A model generated the notes under the pieces. It searched no databases and was not told where the DNA came from. It saw nothing but the letters and a program-made list of their open reading frames with translations. A DNA stretch of 19,087 bases from DASYYE01 sp035946955. GTDB lineage: Bacteria; Actinomycetota; Actinomycetes; Streptosporangiales; Streptosporangiaceae. The stretch lies in contig DASYYE010000119.1 in NCBI GenBank assembly GCA_035946955.1, positions 1-19,087 on the forward strand, in the 5' to 3' direction. The position numbers and the translations under genes are program-made. Position 1 is the first letter of the stretch; the number at the start of each line of letters is the position of its first letter. This document shows positions 7,987 to 14,545 of the stretch, one piece after another.

Positions 7987-8729
7987 GACAGCAGCGCCCC
8001 CTCGGGCAGGTCACGCACGGTCACCCGGGCCCGCAGCGGTGGCGGCAGGGACGCGGCGGCCCGGTCGGTGACCCCGCGTGCGGCGGGGGCGGCCAGGTAG
8101 ATGACCCGGTCATAACGCGGCTGCCCGCCCGGCGGGGAGTCCGGGTAGTAGTCCCGGTCACGGGCCACCAAGCCCCGCATGATCCCAGCGGTACGCGCTA
8201 AGGGCTTGGGTGTGAGTTCCGCCTCGACCGCCCAGCACTCCCCGCCATATGGGCTGGCTGGCACGTCGGGCCAGGACACTTCGGCGTCCGGGACGTGGCC
8301 GATGGCCCGGCCGCCGATGGCGGCGCGGATGCGCCGCTCGGACCGCCACCACGCCCGGCCATCCTGATAGACCGTGCCCGCCTCCAGGGACAGCCGCACG
8401 GCCAGCACCGCACGCAGGTGCGCGAGCCGCGCGGCTGAGGGGCGCGTTGGCGCGTAGTGCTGGCCGGTGACGGCCAGCCCGGCGCGGGTGAGCCAGCACC
8501 ACGGCGGGCCGGTCCCGAGCCGGGCCGTGGCCACATACCCAGCGCCACGCCAGCGGGCGACGACCCCGCGCAGCCGGTCCGGGCGGACACCAAGGCAGAC
8601 GGCGAGCAGGTCATAGGGTGCCCCGTACATGTCGGCGCACAGCACCAGCCCCGCCACGTCACGCCCGCTCAGCCGCACGCTGCCCGCGTCCGCGCGCCGC
8701 GCTGGGACCATGGTGGTGTTCTGGCCCAT
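7983..8729 (-). CDS. Replication-relaxation-like protein with a PD-(D/E)XK-like core
   Basis: The 248-residue product begins with a winged-helix-like segment (about 22-90: SGRDVAGLVLCADMYG through LTRAGLAVTG). The second half resembles the actinobacterial replication-relaxation family: RSERRIRAAIG (about 129-139), PDAEV (147-151) and WAVEAELTPKP (166-176). The arrangement of R-x-E, P-D, then E-x-E-x3-K is reminiscent of PD-(D/E)XK nucleases, with Asp148, Glu169/Glu171 and Lys175 as candidates. Such proteins commonly sit beside FtsK-like transfer genes on actinobacterial plasmids and integrative elements and may nick or prepare DNA. The ATG at 8729 is chosen because GGAG lies 6 bases upstream; an in-frame start at 8840 would run through the regulatory region. 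Its stop overlaps the FtsK start. Confidence 0.7.
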   Translation of the reverse strand: MGQNTTMVPARRADAGSVRLSGRDVAGLVLCADMYGAPYDLLAVCLGVRPDRLRGVVARWRGAGYVATARLGTGPPWCWLTRAGLAVTGQHYAPTRPSAARLAHLRAVLAVRLSLEAGTVYQDGRAWWRSERRIRAAIGGRAIGHVPDAEVSWPDVPASPYGGECWAVEAELTPKPLARTAGIMRGLVARDRDYYPDSPPGGQPRYDRVIYLAAPAARGVTDRAAASLPPPLRARVTVRDLPEGALLS

Positions 8730-8786
8730 GTGTGTCTCCGCCCGTGCCGAATCGGCCCCCTCGTGGGAGTCTGCCCCTATCCGGGT

Positions 8787-8812
8787 GGTTTGCGCTAGCC
8801 GGTAACCGTTAC
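8787..8812 (-). promoter_or_regulatory. Operator candidates upstream of the transfer cassette
   Basis: GGTTTGCGCTAGCC at 8787-8800 matches 13 of 14 bases of a site upstream of the XRE gene (9770-9783). It is followed directly by GTAAC-C-GTTAC (8802-8812), a small palindrome. The pair lies 58-83 bases upstream of the start at 8729, where a promoter for the transfer operon is expected. Confidence 0.5.
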
Positions 8813-8871
8813 GGCGCGGCAGTGGCCGGGTGTGCTGCACGGCGTGGCCGCGCCTGTCCCTGGTTGCGTGG

Positions 8872-9729
8872 TCATGTCAGCTTGTCGGCTGCTGTGCGGA
8901 GCATGGCGCGGGTTTCCGCTGGGCTGAGCGCCACGGCGCACAGGTGGTCGAAGACGGTGGCGAACAGCCGTGTTTCCTGGGGCTTGTCCACGTACAGGCT
9001 GCCGCCGACCGTCTCCTGGTACACGGTGTCGGGCGCGGCGGTCCCGGCGAAGCTGAGAATGGTGAAAGGGGCTGCCAGCCCTGGATGGGGGACTGCCCGG
9101 CAGGGGAGGACTTGGATGGTGGCCCGGCCCTGCCCGGACGCCGCAATCAGGTGTTCGAGTTGCGTACGCATGACCTCCGGTCCGCCGACGGCACGGCGGA
9201 TCGCGGACTCGTCCAGGACCGCCCACAGCAGGGGCGGGCTGGGCCTGTCCAGCATCCCCTGGCGGGTCATGAGCACCCCGGCCCGCCGACCCACCTCATC
9301 CGGGGTGTGGTTCACCGGGTCGGCCTGGATCAGGGCATGGGCGTAGTCCTGGGTCTGGAGCAGTGCAGGCACCAACGTCAGCGCGAAGTCACGGATCGAG
9401 GCCGCCCCGGACTCCAGGCCAACATAGAAGTCGTGCCGGTTTGGGGGGACGTCGCGGCCGGAGTACCACCAGCCGCGCTGGCGGGCGTCTCTGGCCAGCT
9501 TGACCAAGGCCGCAGCCTGGTCCTCGCTGGTGATGCCGTAGACATCGAGCATGAGCCGCACATCGTTGGGATGCGGCGCGGTCCGGCCGGTCTCGATCCG
9601 CATCATCTTCGTCGGGTGCCAGTCCAGCCGCCCGGCGACAGCTTCCTGGCTCAGCCCCGAGGCCTCCCGCAGCCGCTTCAACTCAGCCATCAACTGCCGC
9701 CTGCGGACATCCGGCCCGCCGTTCTCCAC
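8872..9729 (-). CDS. XRE-type regulator with DUF5753 domain
   Basis: The 285-residue protein has an N-terminal helix-turn-helix (about 14-66: LREASGLSQEAVAGRLDW, then the recognition part HPTKMMRIETGRTAP) and a C-terminal DUF5753 domain (about 95-275). Typical landmarks are LVPALLQTQDYAHAL, LLWAVLDESAIRR, IQVLPC and the closing DHLCAVALSPAETRAML. This is the family abundant in streptomycetes and relatives, normally paired with a small DUF397 gene; no DUF397 gene is seen nearby, which is unusual. The GTG at 9729 has GGGAGG 4 bases upstream and gives the usual family length. Upstream at 9765-9789 is an inverted repeat with a TTGACT box, and a 14-bp motif is shared with the transfer operon promoter, so it probably regulates itself and transfer. 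Confidence 0.9.
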   Translation of the reverse strand: MENGGPDVRRRQLMAELKRLREASGLSQEAVAGRLDWHPTKMMRIETGRTAPHPNDVRLMLDVYGITSEDQAAALVKLARDARQRGWWYSGRDVPPNRHDFYVGLESGAASIRDFALTLVPALLQTQDYAHALIQADPVNHTPDEVGRRAGVLMTRQGMLDRPSPPLLWAVLDESAIRRAVGGPEVMRTQLEHLIAASGQGRATIQVLPCRAVPHPGLAAPFTILSFAGTAAPDTVYQETVGGSLYVDKPQETRLFATVFDHLCAVALSPAETRAMLRTAADKLT

Positions 9730-9764
9730 GGTTCCTCCCGCGCCTCGGTTACAGAATGCGATTT

Positions 9765-9789
9765 CCAGCGGTTTGCGCTGGCCAGTCAA
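9765..9789 (-). promoter_or_regulatory. Promoter/operator of the DUF5753 XRE gene
   Basis: On the minus strand a TTGACT -35-like box (9789-9784) is followed by CCAGCG-CAAAC-CGCTGG (9781-9765), a perfect 6-bp inverted repeat. The block includes GGTTTGCGCTGGCC (9770-9783, plus strand), which recurs upstream of the transfer cassette. It lies 36-60 bases before the GTG start. No clear -10 box could be chosen. Confidence 0.5.
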
Positions 9790-9825
9790 ACCGTGGCGGT
9801 GCGGCCTAGCCTGGCGATGGGTGGG

Positions 9826-9993
9826 TTACGCCCACGCCGCGCCGCCACGGGCTCTACCCACCCCGGCGTCATCAGCGGTCTTCTCCCAGTCGGTGACCGC
9901 CTTGGACAGTTCGACGGTGACCTGGCACGTCGGCCCTCTCCTGCCTGGCGGCGGGGGCAGGTCGGCCCCGTGCCGTCGGGGTAAGCCAGGCAC
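9826..9993 (-). CDS. Possible 55-residue ORF upstream of the XRE gene
   Basis: A minus-strand frame from GTG 9993 to TAA 9826 encodes a protein-like stretch (CQVTVELSKAVTDWEKTADD) with GC-rich third positions. A proline-rich segment, GADLPPPPGRRGP, precedes it and resembles the last residues of the J-domain protein (ADLAPPPGR). There is no good SD, and the start falls in one arm of the hairpin at 9989-10032. It may instead be the 3' remnant of a larger gene. No function can be proposed. Confidence 0.3.
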   Translation of the reverse strand: MPGLPRRHGADLPPPPGRRGPTCQVTVELSKAVTDWEKTADDAGVGRARGGAAWA

Positions 9994-10032
9994 CCCCGCC
10001 CGTGGGCCTGGCAGGCTAGGGGCGGGGGTGCC
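9989..10032 (-). terminator. Strong GC hairpin downstream of the lipoprotein gene
   Basis: GGCACCCCCGCCC (9989-10001) and GGGCGGGGGTGCC (10020-10032) are perfect complements enclosing 18 bases. The stem starts 95 bases beyond the lipoprotein stop at 10128 on the minus strand and probably ends that operon. There is no T-run. Confidence 0.6.
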
Positions 10033-10127
10033 GATCTCGGTCTCAGGGATTCGCTAATGTCACCTCGGTGGCATCACCTCCTCCGGTTGGCCCCGCTGGG
10101 GAGAAGGGGCGGGCCTGGCCTGGGTGG

Positions 10128-10655
10128 CTAGGTCATGCTGCGGGCGATGGCGAGCAGGGCGGTGGTCCCGTAGGTGCGGCTGATGATGTTGGTGTCTACG
10201 CCGTGCAGGTCGAGTTCGACCCAGGCGGGGTTTGCCCTGGTGGGGTCGGTGTGCGGGAAGGTGACCAGCGTCGGGTAGCCGTTGACCTGGGTGATCGCGT
10301 TCTTCCCGCTCATCCCGGCTATGGACTTGCGGAAGAAGGCCGTCGGGTCGTGGTAGATCGCGGGCCACATCATGATCGTGACTTTCCCGTGGTCGAAGAC
10401 CAGGGCGACCTGGTGCAGTGGTGGGCTGACCCACACCGTGGCCAGGGTCTTGGCGTCCGCCAGGGGGGCGTTTGGCAGGTGGACGGGGAACCCGGCTGCT
10501 GCCTGCGCACCGGCGAGTGTCGTCTGTTTCTCGTGCAGGAACGGATGGCTGTAGTCGGGTGCCGATGCACTCCCCGGCGCAGAGCCAGGCCCAGGTCCAG
10601 AGCACGCGGTGAGACTCACCGCGATGGCTGCGGCCACCAGGAGTCTTGCCTTCAT
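10128..10655 (-). CDS. Secreted lipoprotein of unknown function
   Basis: The 175-residue precursor begins MKARLLVAAAIAVSLTACSG, a signal peptide with a lipobox (LTAC) whose Cys18 would be lipidated after cleavage by signal peptidase II. A short glycine/proline/serine linker follows, then a compact domain with alternating beta-like segments (LATVWVSPPLHQVALVFDHG, VTIMMWPAIYHDP, YPTLVTFPH) and a C-terminal ISRTYGTTALLAIARSM helix. The ATG at 10655 has GGAGG 8 bases upstream and places the signal peptide at the very start; an upstream ATG at 10679 would add a charged extension. The preceding secreted-protein gene ends 13 bases before, so the two form an operon for a cell-surface function. The family is not recognised. 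Confidence 0.8.
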   Translation of the reverse strand: MKARLLVAAAIAVSLTACSGPGPGSAPGSASAPDYSHPFLHEKQTTLAGAQAAAGFPVHLPNAPLADAKTLATVWVSPPLHQVALVFDHGKVTIMMWPAIYHDPTAFFRKSIAGMSGKNAITQVNGYPTLVTFPHTDPTRANPAWVELDLHGVDTNIISRTYGTTALLAIARSMT

Positions 10656-10668
10656 CCGCCGGTCCTCC

Positions 10669-11397
10669 CTAGCAGACATGACCGCCGCTGTTCTGGACGT
10701 ACAGTTCGCTGTTGCTGACCTGGGCCATGTTCCATCCCGGTGCGGTGTCGGCGAAGCACACGAGTTGCGCCCATGGCTGCCAGTGGGTGAGCGACGTCTG
10801 ATCCTGGAGGCCGTAGAAGTGGGTCCACAGGGTGTCGCAGGTGTTGCGGCGCTCGGAGTTGGTCAGTGCCCATCCCTGGTTGAACCGCATCGTGGGGCTG
10901 TAGTTGAAGGGGCTGGTCGCGCCGTCGAAGTAGAACCTCCAGATCCCGATGCCGTGGGCGTTCTCGACCTCGAAGTGCCAGTTGGCCCCGGCTCCGATGG
11001 TCCCGGCCCACTGCTGGAGGCTGTCCTGCCCGTTGTCCACCCATTCGGCATACAGGGCCGGCTGGTTCATGGGTGCCCCGCCTGTGGCCCAGCCGACTTC
11101 GACGTCGTTGCCGGGGCTGAACCAGATGAACAGGCTCCGCGACACTTGCGCCCGCGTGCCGTTCAGGGTGCCCTGGCTGTTGGTGGCGATCATCCCCTGG
11201 TTGCCATACGCCGTCTGCCCTGGGCCGTTATCGTCGCCTTCGACATTCTGGTGCGTACTCACACACGAAGCTGGGGCCGTGGCACCAGACGCCGCAGCAG
11301 CGGGGCTGTAAAGGAGCCCGCCAACCGCGGCCGCACTCAGCAGGCATGCAGCCGCGCGTAATGCACCCCAGTCCCTGAACCGGCGCACCCATCCCAT
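10669..11397 (-). CDS. Secreted cysteine-containing protein of unknown function
   Basis: The 242-residue product starts with a long signal peptide: a basic N-region (MGWVRRFRDWG), a hydrophobic core (AACLLSAAAVGGLLY) and a likely AAA-type cleavage site near residue 36. The mature part is rich in Trp, Tyr, Asn and Gln and has four cysteines (ASCVST, NTCDTL, LVCFAD and the C-terminal HVC), consistent with two disulfides. Aromatic beta-strand patterns (HFEVENAHGIGIWRFYF, LYAEWVDNG) suggest a jelly-roll-like extracellular fold, perhaps carbohydrate- or surface-binding, but this is only an impression. The ATG at 11397 is preferred because AAAGGTG lies about 7 bases upstream and the signal peptide begins there. 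It is co-transcribed with the lipoprotein gene 13 bases downstream. Confidence 0.8.
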   Translation of the reverse strand: MGWVRRFRDWGALRAAACLLSAAAVGGLLYSPAAAASGATAPASCVSTHQNVEGDDNGPGQTAYGNQGMIATNSQGTLNGTRAQVSRSLFIWFSPGNDVEVGWATGGAPMNQPALYAEWVDNGQDSLQQWAGTIGAGANWHFEVENAHGIGIWRFYFDGATSPFNYSPTMRFNQGWALTNSERRNTCDTLWTHFYGLQDQTSLTHWQPWAQLVCFADTAPGWNMAQVSNSELYVQNSGGHVC

Positions 11398-11452
11398 TAC
11401 GGTCACCTTTCTTGTTGGAGTAAATGAGAACTGGTGTTGCTGTGCAGGTTGG

Positions 11453-11920
11453 TCACTGGCTGCCCCTGTGACCGGCCAAGAGCGCCCAAACCGCCTTGCC
11501 GCCCCCTGCGGGGCAGACACCCCATGACGCGGCCAGTGCGTCCACCAGCACTAAACCGCGCCCGTCCTCGGCGTACTCTCCGCGCTCCGACAGCACTGGC
11601 TCTCCTGGCGCGTCGTCCCACACCATCACCAGCACCCGAAGATGATCGGAGGCGACTGAGAGCGTGACCGGGCGGCCCCGCCCCACACTGGCGATCGCGT
11701 TGGTAACCAGTTCGCTCACGCATAGCTCGGAGTCCTCGGTCAGCCGTGACATGGCCCACTCTGCGAGGACGAGGCGGGTGTGCAGGCGGGCACAGGAGGG
11801 GGCGGTAGGCAGGCTGCCGAGCACGAGGTGAGACCGCATCGGCCAGTCACACGCTAGGTCGGCGGGGTCCAGGGTCAGCGTGCCGCGCTGGCTGTCTGTG
11901 CCGTGAGTCATCGCCTGCAC
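11453..11920 (-). CDS. RsbW/SpoIIAB-like ATP-binding protein
   Basis: The 155-residue protein is a stand-alone GHKL-type ATPase domain of the anti-sigma kinase family widespread in actinomycetes. The N box is SELVTNA with Asn74, the G1 box is VWDDAPGEPVL (Asp102/Asp103), and the G2 box is EDGRGLVLVDALAASWG. Family members bind ATP and often phosphorylate anti-sigma antagonists or hold sigma factors, but many work in other regulatory pairs. GTG 11920 is chosen because AAGGA lies about 8 bases upstream; ATG 11911, three codons on, is an alternative with a poorer SD. The gene is divergent from the XRE-CYTH operon, and a palindrome between them may control both directions. No sigma factor or antagonist gene is adjacent. 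Confidence 0.85.
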   Translation of the reverse strand: MQAMTHGTDSQRGTLTLDPADLACDWPMRSHLVLGSLPTAPSCARLHTRLVLAEWAMSRLTEDSELCVSELVTNAIASVGRGRPVTLSVASDHLRVLVMVWDDAPGEPVLSERGEYAEDGRGLVLVDALAASWGVCPAGGGKAVWALLAGHRGSQ

Positions 11921-11994
11921 TAGTGGAGTCCTTGGGATGGGGTTTGGGCCTTCTCCTGGCGCTTTTGAGGATGACGCGCGGCCGGTCGCGAATC

Positions 11995-12012
11995 GATCCC
12001 CTCGCGGGGATC
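11995..12012. promoter_or_regulatory. 18-bp palindrome between divergent regulators
   Basis: GATCCCC-TCGC-GGGGATC is a perfect 7-bp inverted repeat with a 4-base centre. It lies 14 bases before the proposed XRE start at 12027 and 75 bases before the divergent ATPase start, an apt position for an autoregulatory operator. It could also form a hairpin in the XRE mRNA leader. Confidence 0.6.
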
Positions 12013-12026
12013 TCACGGTGAGATGT

Positions 12027-12872
12027 ATGTTGGGCCCCGTGATGGAGGAATCGGCGGGCCCGCTTCGTATCCCGCGCTGGGCCTGGCAGCGGCAGACTGC
12101 ACGTGATGCGCTGCGGGGGCGTGATGTCGCCGCGTTGTTCCGGTTCGCCCAATCCCACACCGGGGCGAGCCAGGCCCGGCTGGCCCTGTCGACGGGCATC
12201 AGCCAGGGCCGGGTGAACGAGATCGTCAACGGGCGGCGTGCGGTGACCACGCTGGATGTCTTTGAACGGGTCGCTGACGGGTTAGGGATGCCTGATGATG
12301 CGCGGGTGCTGCTGGGGCTGGCGCCGCGTGACGGCGGGCGGCGTTCCACCCGGGCCACCTATGAGGAGATCGGGCGTATCTTCGCTGGTCAGCAGGCCGC
12401 CAGCGACGAAATCCGGGAGGTCGCCTCACAGGCGGCCAGGATCGACGTGCTGGCCGTCCGAGGGCTCGGGTTGCTCGCGCTCAATGACTCGCTGCTGTGG
12501 CCAGCGCTGTCTAGTGGCCCACGGCGGGCACGGGTGTTCCTGCTGGACCCGGACTGTCATGCCGCTGGGTTGCGGGCGGGGGAGATCGGTGAGACCCCGG
12601 CCGCGTTCACCAGCGGTATCCGTCTGGCGATTGAGCGGCTGCAAGGACTGGCCGCCGAGCCTGGGCGGGATCTGGCGCTGTATGTCTATGACTCCCGGCC
12701 GGTGTGGCGGGTGATCGCGTTGGACGACACCCTGTATGTGTCGGGGTTCGCCACCTGGGAAGGCCACTCCTCCACCATGTACAAGCTGCTGCCCACCGTC
12801 GGCGGTGCCCTGCACGGCGGGTTTCGGCGCCTGCTGGATGACCTGGCCGCCACCAGCAGGCAGATTGCGTGA
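12027..12872 (+). CDS. XRE-type HTH regulator with C-terminal sensor-like domain
   Basis: The 281-residue protein has a helix-turn-helix at about residues 33-100 (LFRFAQSHTGASQARLALSTG then ISQGRVNEIVNGRRAV), with LTLDVFERVADGLGMP-like features of XRE factors. A linker follows, then a C-terminal alpha/beta domain (about 125-275) with the strands IDVLAVRG, ARVFLLDPD, LALYVYDSRP and RVIALDDTLYVSGF, and a closing MYKLLPTVGGALHGGFRRLLDDL segment. This architecture is reminiscent of degenerate phospholipase-D-like sensory domains fused to HTH in actinomycetes, but catalytic HKD motifs are absent. ATG 12027 is tentative: the SD is weak, and ATG 12042 would remove only five residues. The CYTH gene follows after 16 bases, so they are likely one operon. 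Confidence 0.85.
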   Translation: MLGPVMEESAGPLRIPRWAWQRQTARDALRGRDVAALFRFAQSHTGASQARLALSTGISQGRVNEIVNGRRAVTTLDVFERVADGLGMPDDARVLLGLAPRDGGRRSTRATYEEIGRIFAGQQAASDEIREVASQAARIDVLAVRGLGLLALNDSLLWPALSSGPRRARVFLLDPDCHAAGLRAGEIGETPAAFTSGIRLAIERLQGLAAEPGRDLALYVYDSRPVWRVIALDDTLYVSGFATWEGHSSTMYKLLPTVGGALHGGFRRLLDDLAATSRQIA

Positions 12873-12888
12873 GTGAGCGGGGGCCGCT

Positions 12889-13455
12889 GTGATTGAGGCT
12901 GAAGTCAAAGCCCGGGTCCGCGACACCGAGCGGGTCCGGGGCCTGCTGCGGCACCGCGCACCGGCAGAGCCCTGCCGCTACTTCGACACCTACTACGACC
13001 TACCCGGCCACCCGCTGGAGCGCGCGGACAGGGAACTGCGGCTGCGCGTGGCCGAGACGGACGGGCAACGCAGGTGCCTGCTCACCTACAAGGGCGCAGC
13101 CGTGGATGAGCAAACCAGGTCCAAACCAGAGACCGAGACCGAGATAGCCGACCCGGTCGCGGCCGACGAGATCCTGCTCGCACTGGGGTTCTCCCACCTG
13201 GTCGCCTTTGAGAAGCACTGCGAGAACTACACCTTCACTGCATCCGGCCGCCAGATGACCGTGACCTTGGCCACGGTGCCCGGAGTGGGAGGCACCTTCA
13301 TCGAGGCAGAGACTCTGACCCCCAGCGAAGCCGACCTCAGCGCAGCCCTCGACGACATCCGTGCGCTCCTCGCCGACCTGGGTATCCCTGCCTCTGACCT
13401 GACCACCGAGCTATACACCGACGCCGTGATGCGGCACAGATCGCGCCAGGGCTGA
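12889..13455 (+). CDS. CYTH-domain protein (class IV adenylate cyclase / triphosphatase superfamily)
   Basis: The 188-residue protein opens with the CYTH signature ExExK (IEAEVKAR, Glu3, Glu5, Lys7), followed by YFDTYYDLP, RELRLRV, LLTYKG, the acidic ETETEI strand and GTFIEAET, which together form the tunnel of acidic and basic residues that binds triphosphates and divalent metal. Members include class IV adenylate cyclases (CyaB), thiamine triphosphatases and inorganic triphosphatases; the substrate cannot be told here. In the usual KxR...Y element the sequence reads FEKHCENY, so a commonly basic residue appears to be Cys, possibly altering activity. The GTG at 12889 begins exactly at the signature and lies 16 bases after the XRE stop, with a G-rich SD-like stretch upstream. 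It probably makes or removes a nucleotide-type signal in a circuit with the regulator. Confidence 0.88.
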   Translation: MIEAEVKARVRDTERVRGLLRHRAPAEPCRYFDTYYDLPGHPLERADRELRLRVAETDGQRRCLLTYKGAAVDEQTRSKPETETEIADPVAADEILLALGFSHLVAFEKHCENYTFTASGRQMTVTLATVPGVGGTFIEAETLTPSEADLSAALDDIRALLADLGIPASDLTTELYTDAVMRHRSRQG

Positions 13456-13601
13456 CACCTCCACCACCGCGCGCACCCGGCAGGCATCTCGGGCGGGCTG
13501 GGCGTTCCACGGTGGGCATAGGTCACGGTGCACCCGGTTTCGGTCTTTGCCGCTTATGGTTCCTCGCAAGCTGGGCGGGTGCGGTGGCCACCGTGAGTTC
13601 C

Positions 13602-14081
13602 CCCGGCGCAGCCGGGCCAGGGCGGGACGCGGAAGGGGAGGTCGGAGGGGTGCGGGGAACAGGAGGGGGAACCACGGCGGCTGTGGGGCGGGGTGCCCCC
13701 TCGGGTTCCCCGCTAACGGGCCGCCAGGCCCGTTGCCTCACGTCCCCGTCCGGCTGTTCCTCGCTGAGCTGCCGCATGCATGGACCACGGGTGTCTTTGG
13801 CGCGCCGCGTAGCGGTGCGCGTCCCCTGGGTGGGCCCGGAAGGGTTGAAGGAGGTTGGGGTTCGGGGGAGGAAACAAGCGGGAAACCCTGGGGACCGGAG
13901 GGGGGAAGGGTGTCCCGGGTGGTTCCTCCCCCGACGTTTCCGTGCCTGCCTGCGCGGGCCTTGCTGCCGTTCCCGACCTCGTGCGCACGAAGTGTGTATG
14001 AGGTCGGGAACATGGGGGCAGTCCACCGAAGGTGGAGTCCGCGCAGGCAGGCACGGAAACGTGTGCGCCCGCAGGGCGCAC
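13602..14081 (+). ncRNA. Candidate large structured RNA (chain of abutting hairpins)
   Basis: The 700-base gap between the CYTH stop and the convergent gene at 14159 is packed with stems. They are 13602-13607/13611-13616 (GCA loop); 13666-13673/13704-13711 (8 bp); 13715-13722/13727-13734 (8 bp, GCCA loop); 13800-13808/13812-13820 (9 bp); 13863-13875/13921-13933 (12 of 13 pairs); 13934-13957/14039-14062 (24 bp, perfect) enclosing 13969-13980/14000-14011 (12 bp, perfect) and 14022-14027/14031-14036 (GAA loop); and 14063-14070/14074-14081 (8 bp, GCA loop). The last three outer stems abut without gaps, as in coaxially stacked RNA helices. A G-U pair (13804-13816) exists only on the plus strand, hinting that the plus strand is the transcript. 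No frame here looks coding. It matches no RNA class I can name with confidence. Confidence 0.6.
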
Positions 14082-14158
14082 AGCGACCGTACGCCGAGTC
14101 ACGGTGCTGTGTGGCTATTGTGCGGCAGGTGTATGGAAACGTGACAGGGTGGTACCCA

Positions 14159-14527
14159 CTACAATCCCAGCCATGCCATCGCTTGAAGAGCCTTGGCCGC
14201 CAATACACTGCGGGGCGGAAGCGCGAAGTCTCCGGTGAGCTTATAAGAGTTCTCAAATTCCTGCATGGCGATGTGGGCCTGCACATACTCCACGATCTCA
14301 GGAGGGTTGAACTTTACCCGGTACCGAGTGAATGTCCCGGAGAATCGGCCCGACTCGTCAGTGTCGGCGAATTCAGCATAGATAGCACCCTCGCCCTCCA
14401 GGGTTTTTAGCGCTTGAGCGAGACCGGGCAGAACGTCACTAAACTCGCGATTGAACGCTGTTATGGCCACAGTTTCGGGCTCGACATCCTCATCAAACTC
14501 TGATCTCGCTTCCGAGAACTCAGCCAC
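14159..14527 (-). CDS. Small acidic hypothetical protein
   Basis: I do not recognise this 122-residue protein. It is acidic at the N-terminus (EARSEFDEDVEPETV) and then appears mixed alpha/beta (FSDVLPGLAQALKTLEGEGAIY, FTRYRVKFNPPEIVEYVQAHIAMQEFE). It has no cysteines, signal peptide or membrane segment. The GTG start at 14527 has GAGGTG about 6 bases upstream. It begins 18 bases after the stop of the HTH/coiled-coil gene, so it is the second gene of that operon and probably its functional partner. Codon use is less GC-biased than in neighbours (many A/T third positions), which points to recent acquisition. Its 3' end converges on the structured region. Confidence 0.7.
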   Translation of the reverse strand: MAEFSEARSEFDEDVEPETVAITAFNREFSDVLPGLAQALKTLEGEGAIYAEFADTDESGRFSGTFTRYRVKFNPPEIVEYVQAHIAMQEFENSYKLTGDFALPPRSVLAAKALQAMAWLGL

Positions 14528-14545
14528 TCAGCCCACCTCATTTGA

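Noticed and set aside
13602..14081. RNase P RNA, tmRNA, group II intron or IscB/TnpB guide RNA
   Set aside because: None of the conserved sequence blocks I know for these (for example the RNase P GAGGAAAGTCC block or a domain V hairpin) is present, and no associated protein gene is adjacent.
13512..14410. Long plus-strand frames of 210 and 287 residues in the structured region
   Set aside because: Their translations are Gly/Arg/Pro-rich with no family features; the 3' part runs antisense into the acidic gene. The region is better explained by hairpins.
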